Positions 1 to 7,500 of a stretch of DNA of 13,894 bases are shown piece by piece. Numbering within the stretch: position 1 is the first letter of the stretch; each line of letters begins with the position of its first letter. Origin of the DNA: Wolbachia endosymbiont of Mansonella ozzardi. GTDB lineage: Bacteria > Pseudomonadota > Alphaproteobacteria > Rickettsiales > Anaplasmataceae. Below the pieces are notes generated by a model. The model ran no database searches, was not told the DNA's origin, and was given only the letters and a program-made list of their open reading frames with translations. The stretch spans positions 1 to 13,894 of the forward strand of contig NZ_JADAKK010000026.1 of the NCBI RefSeq assembly GCF_020278625.1. The letters run 5' to 3'. Made by a program: the position numbers and the translations under genes.

Positions 1-1144
1 CACTACTATAAGTCCTTATCTTACCTCTCTTGGACTATTATGGGAAGGGCTATAAAGATCCTATAGATCAATTGTATGTTAAAGACGGCGGTCAAGGTTG
101 CTTTATTGTAACTGCAACAAGCGGAGAAAATGTCATAATTTTCAATCGCAGAAGATTCGAACCAAGGTAACAACAATGCCAGCAGATAGTATTAAAACTC
201 TCAACGATTTTGTTAATATCATCAACGGTCGATTAACGCCTAGTATTATTTCTAACAGCACCGTAGCTCCCACAACTATCACAAGGAAAGTTGAGACTTC
301 TACGAAAACGTTAACCGCTACAGTTACTTATACAACAAAAACTGACGCCGTGGAAACTACTCATCCTTCAACAGCAGAGTTAGCAACTCAAACAAGTACA
401 GTGCCTACAACAGTGAACTCAACAATATCTGAAACAACCGTTACCTCAAAAGCTACCCAGTTATTACGGACACTGATGAAATTAAGTACTGCAAAATCTT
501 CTGAAACAGCAAAGCCAACAACAGCAGCTACCACATCACAAGCTACCACGGTTACTACAGAAGCTGGAACAAGTACTGCAAAAATCTTTTGCAACAGCGA
601 GGTCAATAACTCCTGCCACTTCACAAGCAACAACAGTTAAACGAGTCACAACGCCAACTCATGAACCAATTACAAACTCAGAGGAAACTACATAAATAGT
701 ATTTACTATACCAAGCAACAGAACAAGAGAGTTGACGACTTCCGCGCCTATTACAACTTTGCTTCTTCAACAAACTTCTTCTCCGCATCCAGTTCAACAT
801 GTTATAACTGGTCTTGAGGTAGGAATAATAGCAAGGTCTGTACTTGGAACAATGGGCATTGTTATTGAAATTATAGGGTTCATAGCATATAAATATGTTA
901 AGAAACATCACTACTATAATGCTGCTCCTGCGTTAGAGCTATCTGATTTAGAGTCACATCGAATAGCAGTAGTGGAGAACTTTTTATCAGTGACAGCAAA
1001 ACAAGCAGTACTGAAATAGTGTTAAGCAGCATATCAGTGGAAAGTGGTAGCAAGTTGAGCAGTACGTCACCTGAAGGTAGTATAAATTCAGGATCTAGAG
1101 GATTATCTTTGAATAACAATAATGTACTAGGACATTACCTCTAG
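1..1144 (+). pseudogene. Threonine-rich mucin-like membrane protein, broken, 5' end possibly outside window
   Basis: I do not recognise the family. Three reading frames join into one protein. Positions 12-167 read a non-repetitive part containing GGQGCFIVTATSGENV. About 171-580 then read a Thr/Ser/Ala-rich stalk, shifting frame near 580-584 and continuing to about 692. Positions 696-1000 encode one hydrophobic segment (GIIARSVLGTMGIVIEIIGF, then AYKYVKKHH), and a Ser/Asn-rich tail ends at TAG 1142-1144. The order stalk, membrane helix, basic tail suggests a single-pass surface protein. Lesions are: a shift near 165-167, repaired by one extra A (reading FEPKVTTMPAD); a surplus A in the A5 run at 580-584; an in-frame TAA at 693-695; and a shift in the T5 run near 980, repaired by one T (reading VVENFFISDSKTSS). 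Continuous meaning across all breaks supports one former gene. Its start and function are unknown. Confidence 0.7.
485..638 (+). repeat. Imperfect repeat in the Thr-rich stalk
   Basis: Two copies of a 22-23 residue unit lie at 485-553 and 572-638. The first reads STAKSSETAKPTTAATTSQ then ATTV. The second reads STAKSFATARSITPATSQ then ATTV once the surplus A at 580-584 is removed. Comparing the copies (A4 in the first, A5 in the second) shows directly that the second gained a base. Confidence 0.7.
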
Positions 1145-1229
1145 CTGTTTTGCCTGATGTTTGATATGCTGACCATTGATTAGTAGGGAATTTATTTTAC
1201 TTTTATGATTTTCGTGTTAAAGTTAGTCC

Positions 1230-1573
1230 TAGGTGAAATAAGTAGCTGCTGTTGTGTGATAAGCACAGCAGAGGAAAGTCCGGGCTCCAAGGAAAAATAG
1301 TGACGGGTAACGCCCGCCGGGGGTAACTCTAGTTATAGGACTACAGAAAATTACCGCCTAAAGTATTCTAGGTAAGGGTGAAAAGGTGTGGTAAGAGCAC
1401 ACCATAACAATGGCAACATTGGTAGTCGAGTAACCAACACTAGGAGCAAGATTAAATAAGAGTAGACCTTATGTTTTTCCTCATATCTACTCGGGTAAAT
1501 CGCAAGCAGTAAATGGTAACATTTACTCCAGATAAATAGCTACATAAACAGAACCCGGCTTATATTTCACCTA
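1230..1573 (+). ncRNA. rnpB: RNase P RNA (bacterial type A)
   Basis: This is the catalytic RNA of RNase P, which trims the 5' leaders of tRNA precursors. The 5' conserved block GAGGAAAGTCCGGGCTCC is at 1271-1288. The 3' conserved block, running from AGATAAATAGCTACATAAAC into AGAACCCGGCTTA, is at about 1530-1561. The ends are set by a perfect 11-base pairing, TAGGTGAAATA (1230-1240) with TATTTCACCTA (1563-1573), which forms helix P1. The length of about 344 bases is normal for alphaproteobacteria. The gene converges on ctrA, with 48 bases from the end of P1 to the ctrA stop codon. The transcript start and processed ends are inferred from the P1 helix only. Confidence 0.96.
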
Positions 1574-1607
1574 GACACTTACATAAATGTCAATTATGCC
1601 GTATTCA

Positions 1608-1630
1608 AATGTATAAGCACTTTATACATT
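1608..1630. other. AT-rich hairpin at the rnpB/ctrA convergence
   Basis: A 9-base inverted repeat AATGTATAA / TTATACATT with a 5-base loop covers the ctrA stop codon (1622-1624). It lies between two converging genes and could help end transcription. The stem has a single G-C pair and no T-run follows on either strand, so it is not a convincing intrinsic terminator. Confidence 0.3.
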
Positions 1631-2392
1631 GTCTTTTATTTGTTCTGCTTGATAGCCACCACTATTCTCACTTACATTGGCGTTAGAATATTCTTCTTCA
1701 TCAACATACTCTTTCAAGACATACCCTCTGCCCCAAACGGTTTCTATATGGCTTCTTCCATCATTTGCACTTTCAAGTTTCTTACGCAATTTGCACATAA
1801 AGACATCAACTATTTTGTTATCTGAAGGTTCATCTAAGCCATTGTAGAGATGATTTAAAAACATTTCCTTTGTTAGTACTGTTCCTTTACGTAATGCTAG
1901 CAACTCTATCATAGAATATTCTTTATTAGTCAGATGAACCGTTTTACCTTTTACCTCAACAATCCTATGATCAAAATTGATATTTATATTACCAATTTTT
2001 ATCACTGATTCAGGATGGCCTTTAGTACGACGTACTATTGCCTTTATCCGAGCAAGTAGCTCACTTTTATGGAATGGTTTAGTTAAGTAGTCATCAGCAC
2101 CGTATCCAAGTCCTTTAGCTTTCTGATTAACAGCTGATATACACGAAAGTATCAGGACAGGAACTTTAATTTTTGCACTTCTTAGCCTTAACAATATATC
2201 ATATCCATCAATATCACCGGGCAAGTGTATATCTAGAATAACTAAGTCATAGTGATCTCCATTTGAGGAAACCATATTATTGTTGTAGTCTTGCGCAGAA
2301 GTCACAACATCACAAAAGTGCCCATCAGAAGTTAAAGCGTTAACCACAGTCTTTGCACTTACTTGATCATCTTCAATTAGTAATATACGCAT
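1622..2392 (-). CDS. ctrA: Cell-cycle response regulator CtrA (OmpR-type)
   Basis: This DNA-binding response regulator is the master cell-cycle transcription factor of alphaproteobacteria. The 256-residue protein has an N-terminal receiver domain (about 1-120) with acidic pocket E7/D8/D9, phospho-acceptor D54 in VILDIHLPGD, conserved S83 and K105 in LTKPF. A winged-helix DNA-binding domain follows (about 125-228), with HLTNKEYSMIELL, the CtrA hallmark SDNKIVDVFMCKLRKKLE, and WGRGYVLKEY. An acidic, Asn-rich tail of about 28 residues extends past the usual end; Caulobacter CtrA is 231 residues. All phosphotransfer residues are present, so it should be functional. The cognate phosphorelay proteins are not in the window. 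It is transcribed away from gpsA across a shared AT-rich spacer containing a candidate CtrA-binding motif. Confidence 0.95.
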   Translation of the reverse strand: MRILLIEDDQVSAKTVVNALTSDGHFCDVVTSAQDYNNNMVSSNGDHYDLVILDIHLPGDIDGYDILLRLRSAKIKVPVLILSCISAVNQKAKGLGYGADDYLTKPFHKSELLARIKAIVRRTKGHPESVIKIGNININFDHRIVEVKGKTVHLTNKEYSMIELLALRKGTVLTKEMFLNHLYNGLDEPSDNKIVDVFMCKLRKKLESANDGRSHIETVWGRGYVLKEYVDEEEYSNANVSENSGGYQAEQIKDNV

Positions 2393-2618
2393 ATTTTACA
2401 CCCCGTAAGTAATTTATAATTTTAGTAATATATATAACTAAGGAAAATAACAAATCAAACTTTTACTAACAAATGGTCGAAACTACTAGTAATAGATATA
2501 TCATTCCAAAATTATATAAATAGATCTAAAACATAATAGATATACTATATATCATAAGAATAACATTATTTTTAGTAAATATTGAGTTAAAGCTATTATT
2601 ACTAAAAGAGTATTTAGG

Positions 2619-2633
2619 TTAATAAATATTTAA
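2619..2633. promoter_or_regulatory. Candidate CtrA-binding box TTAA-N7-TTAA
   Basis: The sequence TTAATAAATATTTAA matches exactly the full CtrA box known from Caulobacter, two TTAA half-sites separated by 7 bases. It lies 82 bases before the gpsA start and 226 bases before the ctrA start, so autoregulation or control of the gpsA operon is possible. The spacer is so AT-rich that a chance match is quite likely. Confidence 0.4.
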
Positions 2634-2663
2634 CTATTTTACATATCTGTGTTATATTTTTAA

Positions 2664-2693
2664 TTTACTTATCCTGCCATTCTAAAGTATAAG
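2664..2693 (+). promoter_or_regulatory. Possible sigma-70 promoter of the gpsA operon
   Basis: TTTACT (2664-2669) and TATAAG (2688-2693), 18 bases apart, resemble -35 and -10 elements 22 bases before the gpsA start. An AGGA ribosome-binding core follows at 2705-2708. In DNA this AT-rich such matches are weak evidence. Confidence 0.3.
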
Positions 2694-2715
2694 TAATACT
2701 TTTTAGGAACATTGT

Positions 2716-3699
2716 GTGACGATATCAATTTTAGGCGCTGGCGCGTGGGGTACAGCAATTGCAATTTCACTAAGTAATAAACAAGATGTGATTTTGTGGA
2801 CCCGCAATAAAACTACTTTCGAATCAATCAATAGAACAAGAGAAAGTGACAAATTACTTGGTTTTAGAATCTCTGATAGCGTGTCAGTAAAATTAGCTAT
2901 TGAGGAAGCAGTTAATGCTTCAGCAATAATCCTCGCTGTTCCTGCCCAATCTCTAAGACAGGTATGTCAGCAATTACATGATTGTGGCTTAAAAAAAGAT
3001 GTGGCAATAATCTTAGCCTGTAAGGGAATAGAAAGATCTACATCAAAACTACCTAGTGAAATAGTAAATGAAGTTTTACCTAACAATCAAGTTGCCATTT
3101 TTTCAGGTCCAAGTTTTGCCATAGAAGTTGCAAAAAAACTACCCTATTCAATGGTTCTTGCATGCCGAAACAGTGCATTAGGTTCAAAGCTAATATCAGA
3201 ACTACAGCAGGAAAATATTAAACTATATTTTAGCAGGGATATCATAGAAGTACAGATTTGTGCAGCACTAAAGAACGTTTTTGCTATAGCATGTGGAATT
3301 ATTTTAAGTAAAAAACTCGGATGCAACGCTCATGCAGCACTGATAACAAATAGTATTAATGAAGTAAAGACTTTATATCTAGCAAAAACAGGTAACGCTA
3401 ATATAGACATAGAAACGCTACTTGGACCAGCATGTTTGGGTGATCTGGTTATGACATGCACGTCCTTGAACTCAAGAAATCTGTCCTTTGGGTTTAAAAT
3501 AGGTAGCAGTAACGATAGCTTTGACGTTCAGCAGATTCTGTCAGAAGGTAAGTCAGTGACTGAAGGTTTTAGCACTGCTCAATCTGCATTTAATTTAGCA
3601 GAGAAGCTAAAGATAAAAATGCCTATATGTGAAGCGGTCTATAGATTGTTGTATGAAAGTGTATCTATAGAGGATACTATTTCTGCTCTTGTGAATTAA
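2716..3699 (+). CDS. gpsA: Glycerol-3-phosphate dehydrogenase [NAD(P)+]
   Basis: This cytoplasmic enzyme interconverts dihydroxyacetone phosphate and sn-glycerol-3-phosphate, the backbone of phospholipids. The Rossmann motif GAGAWG is at residues 7-12. Other family landmarks are ACKGIE (101-106), FSGPSFAIEVA (129-139), the catalytic lysine in ALKNVFAIACG (K186), and GDLVMTC (242-248) followed by SRN (253-255). At 327 residues it is full length for the family. The start is GTG at 2716, chosen because AGGA at 2705-2708 is 7 bases upstream and the Rossmann motif falls at the usual distance from the N-terminus. It is probably the first gene of an operon with pgpA, the GNAT gene and the PAS gene; pgpA also acts in phosphatidylglycerol synthesis. 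Confidence 0.95.
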   Translation: MTISILGAGAWGTAIAISLSNKQDVILWTRNKTTFESINRTRESDKLLGFRISDSVSVKLAIEEAVNASAIILAVPAQSLRQVCQQLHDCGLKKDVAIILACKGIERSTSKLPSEIVNEVLPNNQVAIFSGPSFAIEVAKKLPYSMVLACRNSALGSKLISELQQENIKLYFSRDIIEVQICAALKNVFAIACGIILSKKLGCNAHAALITNSINEVKTLYLAKTGNANIDIETLLGPACLGDLVMTCTSLNSRNLSFGFKIGSSNDSFDVQQILSEGKSVTEGFSTAQSAFNLAEKLKIKMPICEAVYRLLYESVSIEDTISALVN

Positions 3700-3718
3700 T
3701 TTTTTAGTTTGATGTACT

Positions 3719-4201
3719 GTGGAATTTTTATATAAATTGATATCAACATGGTGGCTATCTGGCACAGTAAAAAAAATGCCAGGTACTGTAGGCAGTTTAG
3801 CTGCTTATCCAGTTGTTCCTATAATGCTAGGTAACAAAATTTTAGGTGCAGCAATCATCTTTGTCTTATTCTTAATCGGATTGTGGTCCACAAGTAATTA
3901 CATAAAACATTATCAGACTTCACGTGATCCAAAAGCGGTAGTGATTGACGAAGTAGTTGGTCAATTGTTGACAATATTTCTAATTTCAACATTGCTAAAC
4001 CAAGAAGTGGATTGTCCTTTATTACTGTTGTGCTTTTTTTCTTTTAGGTTTTTTGATATAATAAAAACGTGGCCTATAAATTTGATCGATAAAAATATCA
4101 AAGGCCCTTTAGGCGTTATGCTGGATGATATTATAGCTGCAGTTTTATCCTGTGTTCTCATAGGAGCCTTTTATTGTTCATTGTCTGTGTATGCGCGATA
4201 A
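3719..4201 (+). CDS. pgpA: Phosphatidylglycerophosphatase A
   Basis: This integral membrane phosphatase removes phosphate from phosphatidylglycerophosphate to give phosphatidylglycerol. The 160-residue product is of normal length and carries the family blocks PGTVGSLAAYP (21-31), SRDPKAVVIDEVVGQ (68-82), FRFFDIIKTWPI (109-120) and GPLGVMLDDIIAA (129-141). Acidic residues in the second and last blocks are typical of the family. Hydrophobic helices are visible at about 39-57, 83-95, 100-113 and 137-158. The start is GTG at 3719, 19 bases after the gpsA stop; an ATG at 3712 is in another frame. The ribosome-binding site is weak, so coupling to gpsA is likely. Together with GpsA it covers two steps of one lipid pathway. 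Confidence 0.93.
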   Translation: MEFLYKLISTWWLSGTVKKMPGTVGSLAAYPVVPIMLGNKILGAAIIFVLFLIGLWSTSNYIKHYQTSRDPKAVVIDEVVGQLLTIFLISTLLNQEVDCPLLLLCFFSFRFFDIIKTWPINLIDKNIKGPLGVMLDDIIAAVLSCVLIGAFYCSLSVYAR

Positions 4202-4970
4202 GAAAGTTTATTATTCAAGCTTGGTTACTAAAAATCTGAAGGATTATATACTGTACACAGCAAACTTATCTCAGTGGGAAGTGCATGATAAATTTGATAA
4301 TATCGCATTTACAATAAATGGCACTAGAGAATCATTATTCAATTTTGTGTTTTGCGAAGACCAATGTAACGAGCTTTCTGTACAAAGAACTCTAGATTAT
4401 CTTAGAGCAAGGAATATAGAAGCAACATGGGTAATGGATTCGCATACAAAGACAAAGGGCATTTTAGAAAAGTGTAAGATAAAACACGTTAGCACACCAA
4501 AAAAGGCTTTACTTAACATGAAAAACTACCTCTTACCTGCTGATATTGTTCCAGATTTGAGGTTGAACGCTGTAAATAGTAGCAACCTCTTAGAACAGTT
4601 AGATTTATGTACTTCTAAGATTTTTTATCACGACGCTGGAATTGTCAGCACGTTTTTTCGTGGATTATCGAGTTATGACGATAAAGAATCCGGGTTAAGA
4701 TTTTTTCTTGCAACACTAAACAACGAAATTGTTGGAACATGCGGCTTTTGCATTCAGGACAACATAGCTGGTTTCTATAGCGATGGAGTTTTACCGACTC
4801 ATAGAAACCGTGGAATAGGTACTCAAATGGTTTTAGAAAGAATCAAGATAATTCAGCAGCTTAGGTGCAAATATATAGTAGCGCATTGTATGAAACCTTC
4901 CGTCAACCTCTACAAAAGATTGGGCTTTCAGATATTAGGCAATCTTTACTTGTACACTTCTTCAGCGTAA
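4191..4970 (+). CDS. GNAT-family N-acetyltransferase
   Basis: This is a predicted acetyl-CoA-dependent N-acetyltransferase with unknown substrate. The C-terminal half (about 123-259) has the GNAT order: FFLATLNNEIVGTCGFCI as central strands, YSDGVLPTHRNRGIGTQMVL with the acetyl-CoA pyrophosphate loop R-N-R-G-I-G at 205-210, then NLYKRLGFQILG (239-250) as the typical C-terminal motif. The N-terminal 120 residues are poorly conserved; they could be a degenerate second GNAT fold, as in two-domain family members, but this is a guess. The ATG at 4191 overlaps the end of pgpA by 11 bases, which indicates translational coupling in the gpsA-pgpA operon. Neighbours give no strong clue to the substrate. 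Confidence 0.85.
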   Translation: MRDKKVYYSSLVTKNLKDYILYTANLSQWEVHDKFDNIAFTINGTRESLFNFVFCEDQCNELSVQRTLDYLRARNIEATWVMDSHTKTKGILEKCKIKHVSTPKKALLNMKNYLLPADIVPDLRLNAVNSSNLLEQLDLCTSKIFYHDAGIVSTFFRGLSSYDDKESGLRFFLATLNNEIVGTCGFCIQDNIAGFYSDGVLPTHRNRGIGTQMVLERIKIIQQLRCKYIVAHCMKPSVNLYKRLGFQILGNLYLYTSSA

Positions 4971-5026
4971 CTTATACATACCCTTGTTGAGCGGTTATAA
5001 ATTTTTACGTCTGTTTAAAAAATACT

Positions 5027-6163
5027 ATGTTTTTTTTGTATGAAGTAGTTTTATTATTAATTTTAATATTATTCTTTCTTTCTTATTCCAAATTGAAAGT
5101 GGATAATAAAATTAAGAGCCTACAACATCAAAATATTATAATAAGTAACTTAATTGATACTGTGGATGAAGGGTTTTATATTTGGGATGCAAAAAAACGT
5201 ATAGAAAAGTTTTCTCCTAACTTACTAATTTTACTTAATACTGTCTTTTACTCATTTAATGAGTTTGTCAACTTTTTTGAGCAATCGGAAAGCTTAATTA
5301 AAAATTTTACTGAGGCAAAAAAAGTAAATAAATCTTTTACCCTGGACTTGAAGTCAAAGGATGGTGAAGTTTATTGTATGTGTTATGGCAGAAGCATAAT
5401 AGACAACTCTAATAGCGTAATTGGTGTGCTGTTGTGGATAAGAAATGTTTCAGACTGTAAGATAAAAGCTAACGAACTGGAGTTAGAAAATAGTAAGCTT
5501 AAACAAAAAGTAGAGAACTACAGGGGCATTTTCAACTCTCTGCCGTTTCCAATACTGAAATATAATGAAAATAAAAAAGTAAAGTTTTGCAACCTATTTT
5601 ATGATAAATATATAAATAGCTCCCAGAGATTGACTGTTACTAATAGTACCCACAGTGCCAAACCAGGAAAATATGTGATAACCTGCAAAAACGAACGCAA
5701 GGTTTTTGATTTTATTAGAATTCCAATACAAAATTTTGGTGGTGCGGTAATATATGGGAAAGATGTTAGCGATGCAGAGGAGTTGCGTGCTAGACTAGAT
5801 AGTTATTTAGCTGCACAGAAAAATTTACTTGAGGAATTACCAATTGCTATTGCAATATACAGTAAGAATCAAAAACTGAAGTTTCATAATAATGCTTTTG
5901 TGAAAACCTTTCAACTTGATACAAAGTTTTTGGCATCCCATCCAACTTATCATGAAGTCATGCTTTACCTATTTGAATCTCAGAAGCTTTTAGAACGAAG
6001 AGATTTTCAAACTATTAGCAACCAAAGACATGAATTGTTCAAAAAATTATTTGGACCGCATAATGACACAATCCACCTTACAAATGGAAAAATGTTCAGG
6101 ATATTAATAATACCATATGCTTCAGAAGGTTTACTCTTTTCCTATGAGGAATGCAAAAGGTAG
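5027..6163 (+). CDS. Membrane-anchored multi-PAS sensor protein lacking a kinase domain
   Basis: The 378-residue protein starts with one hydrophobic helix (about 4-20) and a short helical linker. Three PAS-like units follow: about 41-143 (DTVDEGFYIWDAKKRIEKFS to WIRNVSD), 167-249 (IFNSLPFPILKY to YGKDVSDA) and 267-374 (LLEELPIAIAIYSKNQKLKF to GLLFSYEE). This order, especially the third unit with HPTYHEVMLYL and the R-x-F/L, LFGPHNDTIHL and GLLFSYE landmarks, matches the sensory part of large alphaproteobacterial PAS histidine kinases. Those proteins continue into an H-box and ATPase domain. Here the protein stops right after the third PAS unit, with ECKR and TAG, and nothing kinase-like follows in any frame before sdhB. 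It could signal through a partner or be a truncated remnant. It starts 56 bases after the GNAT gene with a weak ribosome-binding site. Confidence 0.8.
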   Translation: MFFLYEVVLLLILILFFLSYSKLKVDNKIKSLQHQNIIISNLIDTVDEGFYIWDAKKRIEKFSPNLLILLNTVFYSFNEFVNFFEQSESLIKNFTEAKKVNKSFTLDLKSKDGEVYCMCYGRSIIDNSNSVIGVLLWIRNVSDCKIKANELELENSKLKQKVENYRGIFNSLPFPILKYNENKKVKFCNLFYDKYINSSQRLTVTNSTHSAKPGKYVITCKNERKVFDFIRIPIQNFGGAVIYGKDVSDAEELRARLDSYLAAQKNLLEELPIAIAIYSKNQKLKFHNNAFVKTFQLDTKFLASHPTYHEVMLYLFESQKLLERRDFQTISNQRHELFKKLFGPHNDTIHLTNGKMFRILIIPYASEGLLFSYEECKR

Positions 6164-6165
6164 CC

Positions 6166-6954
6166 TCAAATTCCTTCTCTTCCTACCATAAGCTGCTTAA
6201 TTTTCGCTATTGCTCTTGCTGGGTTAAGCCCTTTAGGGCAGGTTTTTGTGCAATTCATTATTGTATGGCAACGATACAATTTAAACAGATCATTCAAGGC
6301 ATCAAGTCTCTTATCTATCTTATTATCACGGCTATCAGCGATCCATCTGTAAGCCTGTAGCAGTATTGCTGGTCCTAAAAATTTATCACTGTTCCACCAA
6401 TAGCTTGGACAGCCAGTTGAACAACAAGCACACAATATGCAATCAGAAAGGCCATCCAGTTTCTTTCTATCTTCAGGAGATTGTAAATACTCTTGATTTG
6501 GCAAGTCAGGTTTATCTGCTTGTAACCAAGGATTAATTGATTTGTATTGCTCATAAAATTGACTCAGGTCCGAAACTAGGTCTTTTATTACATACATATG
6601 AGGTAATGGATATATTTTTACGTTGCCATTTATATCGTCTATGGATTTAGTACATGCAAGAGTGTTGGTTCCATCGATATTCATAGCACAAGATCCGCAT
6701 ATTCCTTCTCTACAAGAACGTCTGAAAGTTAAGGTTGAATCTATTTCATCCTTTATTTTTATTAATGCATCAAGCACCATAGGGCCACAATTATCCATGT
6801 CAATGAAAAATGTGTCTACTCTAGGATTTTTCTCATCATCAGCAGACCAACGGTAAACTTGAAATCTTCTGACATTTTTTACTCTAGCAGGAACAGGGTA
6901 GACCTTGCCCTTTTCATTGATTTTAGAATTCTTCGGTAGAGAAAACTGGACCAT
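6166..6954 (-). CDS. sdhB: Succinate dehydrogenase iron-sulfur subunit
   Basis: SdhB is the electron-transfer subunit of respiratory complex II and passes electrons from the SdhA flavin to quinone at the inner membrane. All cluster ligands are visible in the 262 residues. The [2Fe-2S] site uses C81, C86, C89 ([16 protein letters not shown]) and C101. The [4Fe-4S] site lies in [16 protein letters not shown] (172-187). The third cluster region includes C229, C235 and C239 ([20 protein letters not shown]). Length is normal. AAAGG lies about 9 bases before the ATG as ribosome-binding site. Genes for sdhA and the membrane anchor subunits are not in this window. Its stop codon is 2 bases from that of the oncoming PAS gene, leaving no room for a terminator between them. 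Confidence 0.97.
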   Translation of the reverse strand: MVQFSLPKNSKINEKGKVYPVPARVKNVRRFQVYRWSADDEKNPRVDTFFIDMDNCGPMVLDALIKIKDEIDSTLTFRRSCREGICGSCAMNIDGTNTLACTKSIDDINGNVKIYPLPHMYVIKDLVSDLSQFYEQYKSINPWLQADKPDLPNQEYLQSPEDRKKLDGLSDCILCACCSTGCPSYWWNSDKFLGPAILLQAYRWIADSRDNKIDKRLDALNDLFKLYRCHTIMNCTKTCPKGLNPARAIAKIKQLMVGREGI

Positions 6955-7047
6955 ATTGCTTACCTTTTATCGTCTATAGCTAAAAACTCTCTTGCTTTGT
7001 AGATAACATATTTTAGCATTCTCTACTATATTTTTTATAAAATTCCT

Positions 7048-7500
7048 TTAAATCGCGCTCATATTATAGCCAAGCGAAGCTAAAATTTTTCTTTCTAGGT
7101 CTTTCATTATAACTTCCTCATCCTCTTTTTGGTGATTATAGTCAAGTAAATGTAGCAATCCATGCACTAACATATGTGCAACGTGAGCTAAGATAGATAT
7201 ATGGTGTTCATTTGACTCTTTTTGTATTGTATCTATTGAAATTGCTATATCTCCTAAATCGCACTTGTTAGATAATTGCTTGCACTGAAATGATAACACA
7301 TTAGTTGGCTTATCCATTTTTCTAAATCTTAAGTTAAGTCGATGTAGTAAATCATCATCAGCAAGAGCTATCGATATACTTGGTTTATAGTGATCTATTT
7401 TTAATTTTTCTAGAGAAGCATTTATAATATCTAATACAAAGCTCTCTGGATCCCCTGTAATGCTGTGCCACCTCTTATCAAGAATATTTACTTCTAACAT
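7048..7500 (-). CDS. ybeY: Endoribonuclease YbeY (rRNA maturation factor)
   Basis: YbeY is a single-domain, zinc-dependent endoribonuclease needed for 16S rRNA 3'-end maturation and ribosome quality control. The 150-residue product has the family arginine region [17 protein letters not shown] (55-71) and the zinc motif H-x3-H-x5-H at H113, H117 and H123. The motif reads [11 protein letters not shown] where most family members have HGxLHLLGYDH, so the zinc histidines are kept but G is replaced by D120 and D by N122. The start ATG (7498-7500) overlaps the end of the broken EVE gene by 7 bases, so it once formed part of an ftsZ-EVE-ybeY coupled run. The length is normal and there are no internal breaks. 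Confidence 0.92.
   Translation of the reverse strand: MLEVNILDKRWHSITGDPESFVLDIINASLEKLKIDHYKPSISIALADDDLLHRLNLRFRKMDKPTNVLSFQCKQLSNKCDLGDIAISIDTIQKESNEHHISILAHVAHMLVHGLLHLLDYNHQKEDEEVIMKDLERKILASLGYNMSAI

Larger units (their letters stand above)
2393..2715. other. Divergent ctrA-gpsA intergenic spacer
   Basis: This 323-base, extremely AT-rich region separates the start codons of two divergent genes and must hold promoters for both. It contains one exact TTAA-N7-TTAA motif (2619-2633) and a plausible gpsA promoter (2664-2693). No ORF, tRNA or strong hairpin is visible in the rest. Confidence 0.7.

Noticed and set aside
150..165. GATTCGAACC, which resembles the reverse of a tRNA T-loop
   Set aside because: The flanking bases do not form a 5-bp T stem and no acceptor or anticodon stem is present. 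It is coding sequence of the broken gene.
388..633. Minus-strand frame rich in Val opposite the Thr-rich stalk
   Set aside because: ACT/ACA threonine codons read backwards as Ser/Cys/Val codons. It is a shadow of the repetitive plus-strand frame.
6151..6360. Plus-strand frame overlapping the end of the PAS gene and sdhB
   Set aside because: Checked as a possible kinase continuation. It has no H-box or ATPase motif and is antisense to the conserved C-terminus of SdhB.
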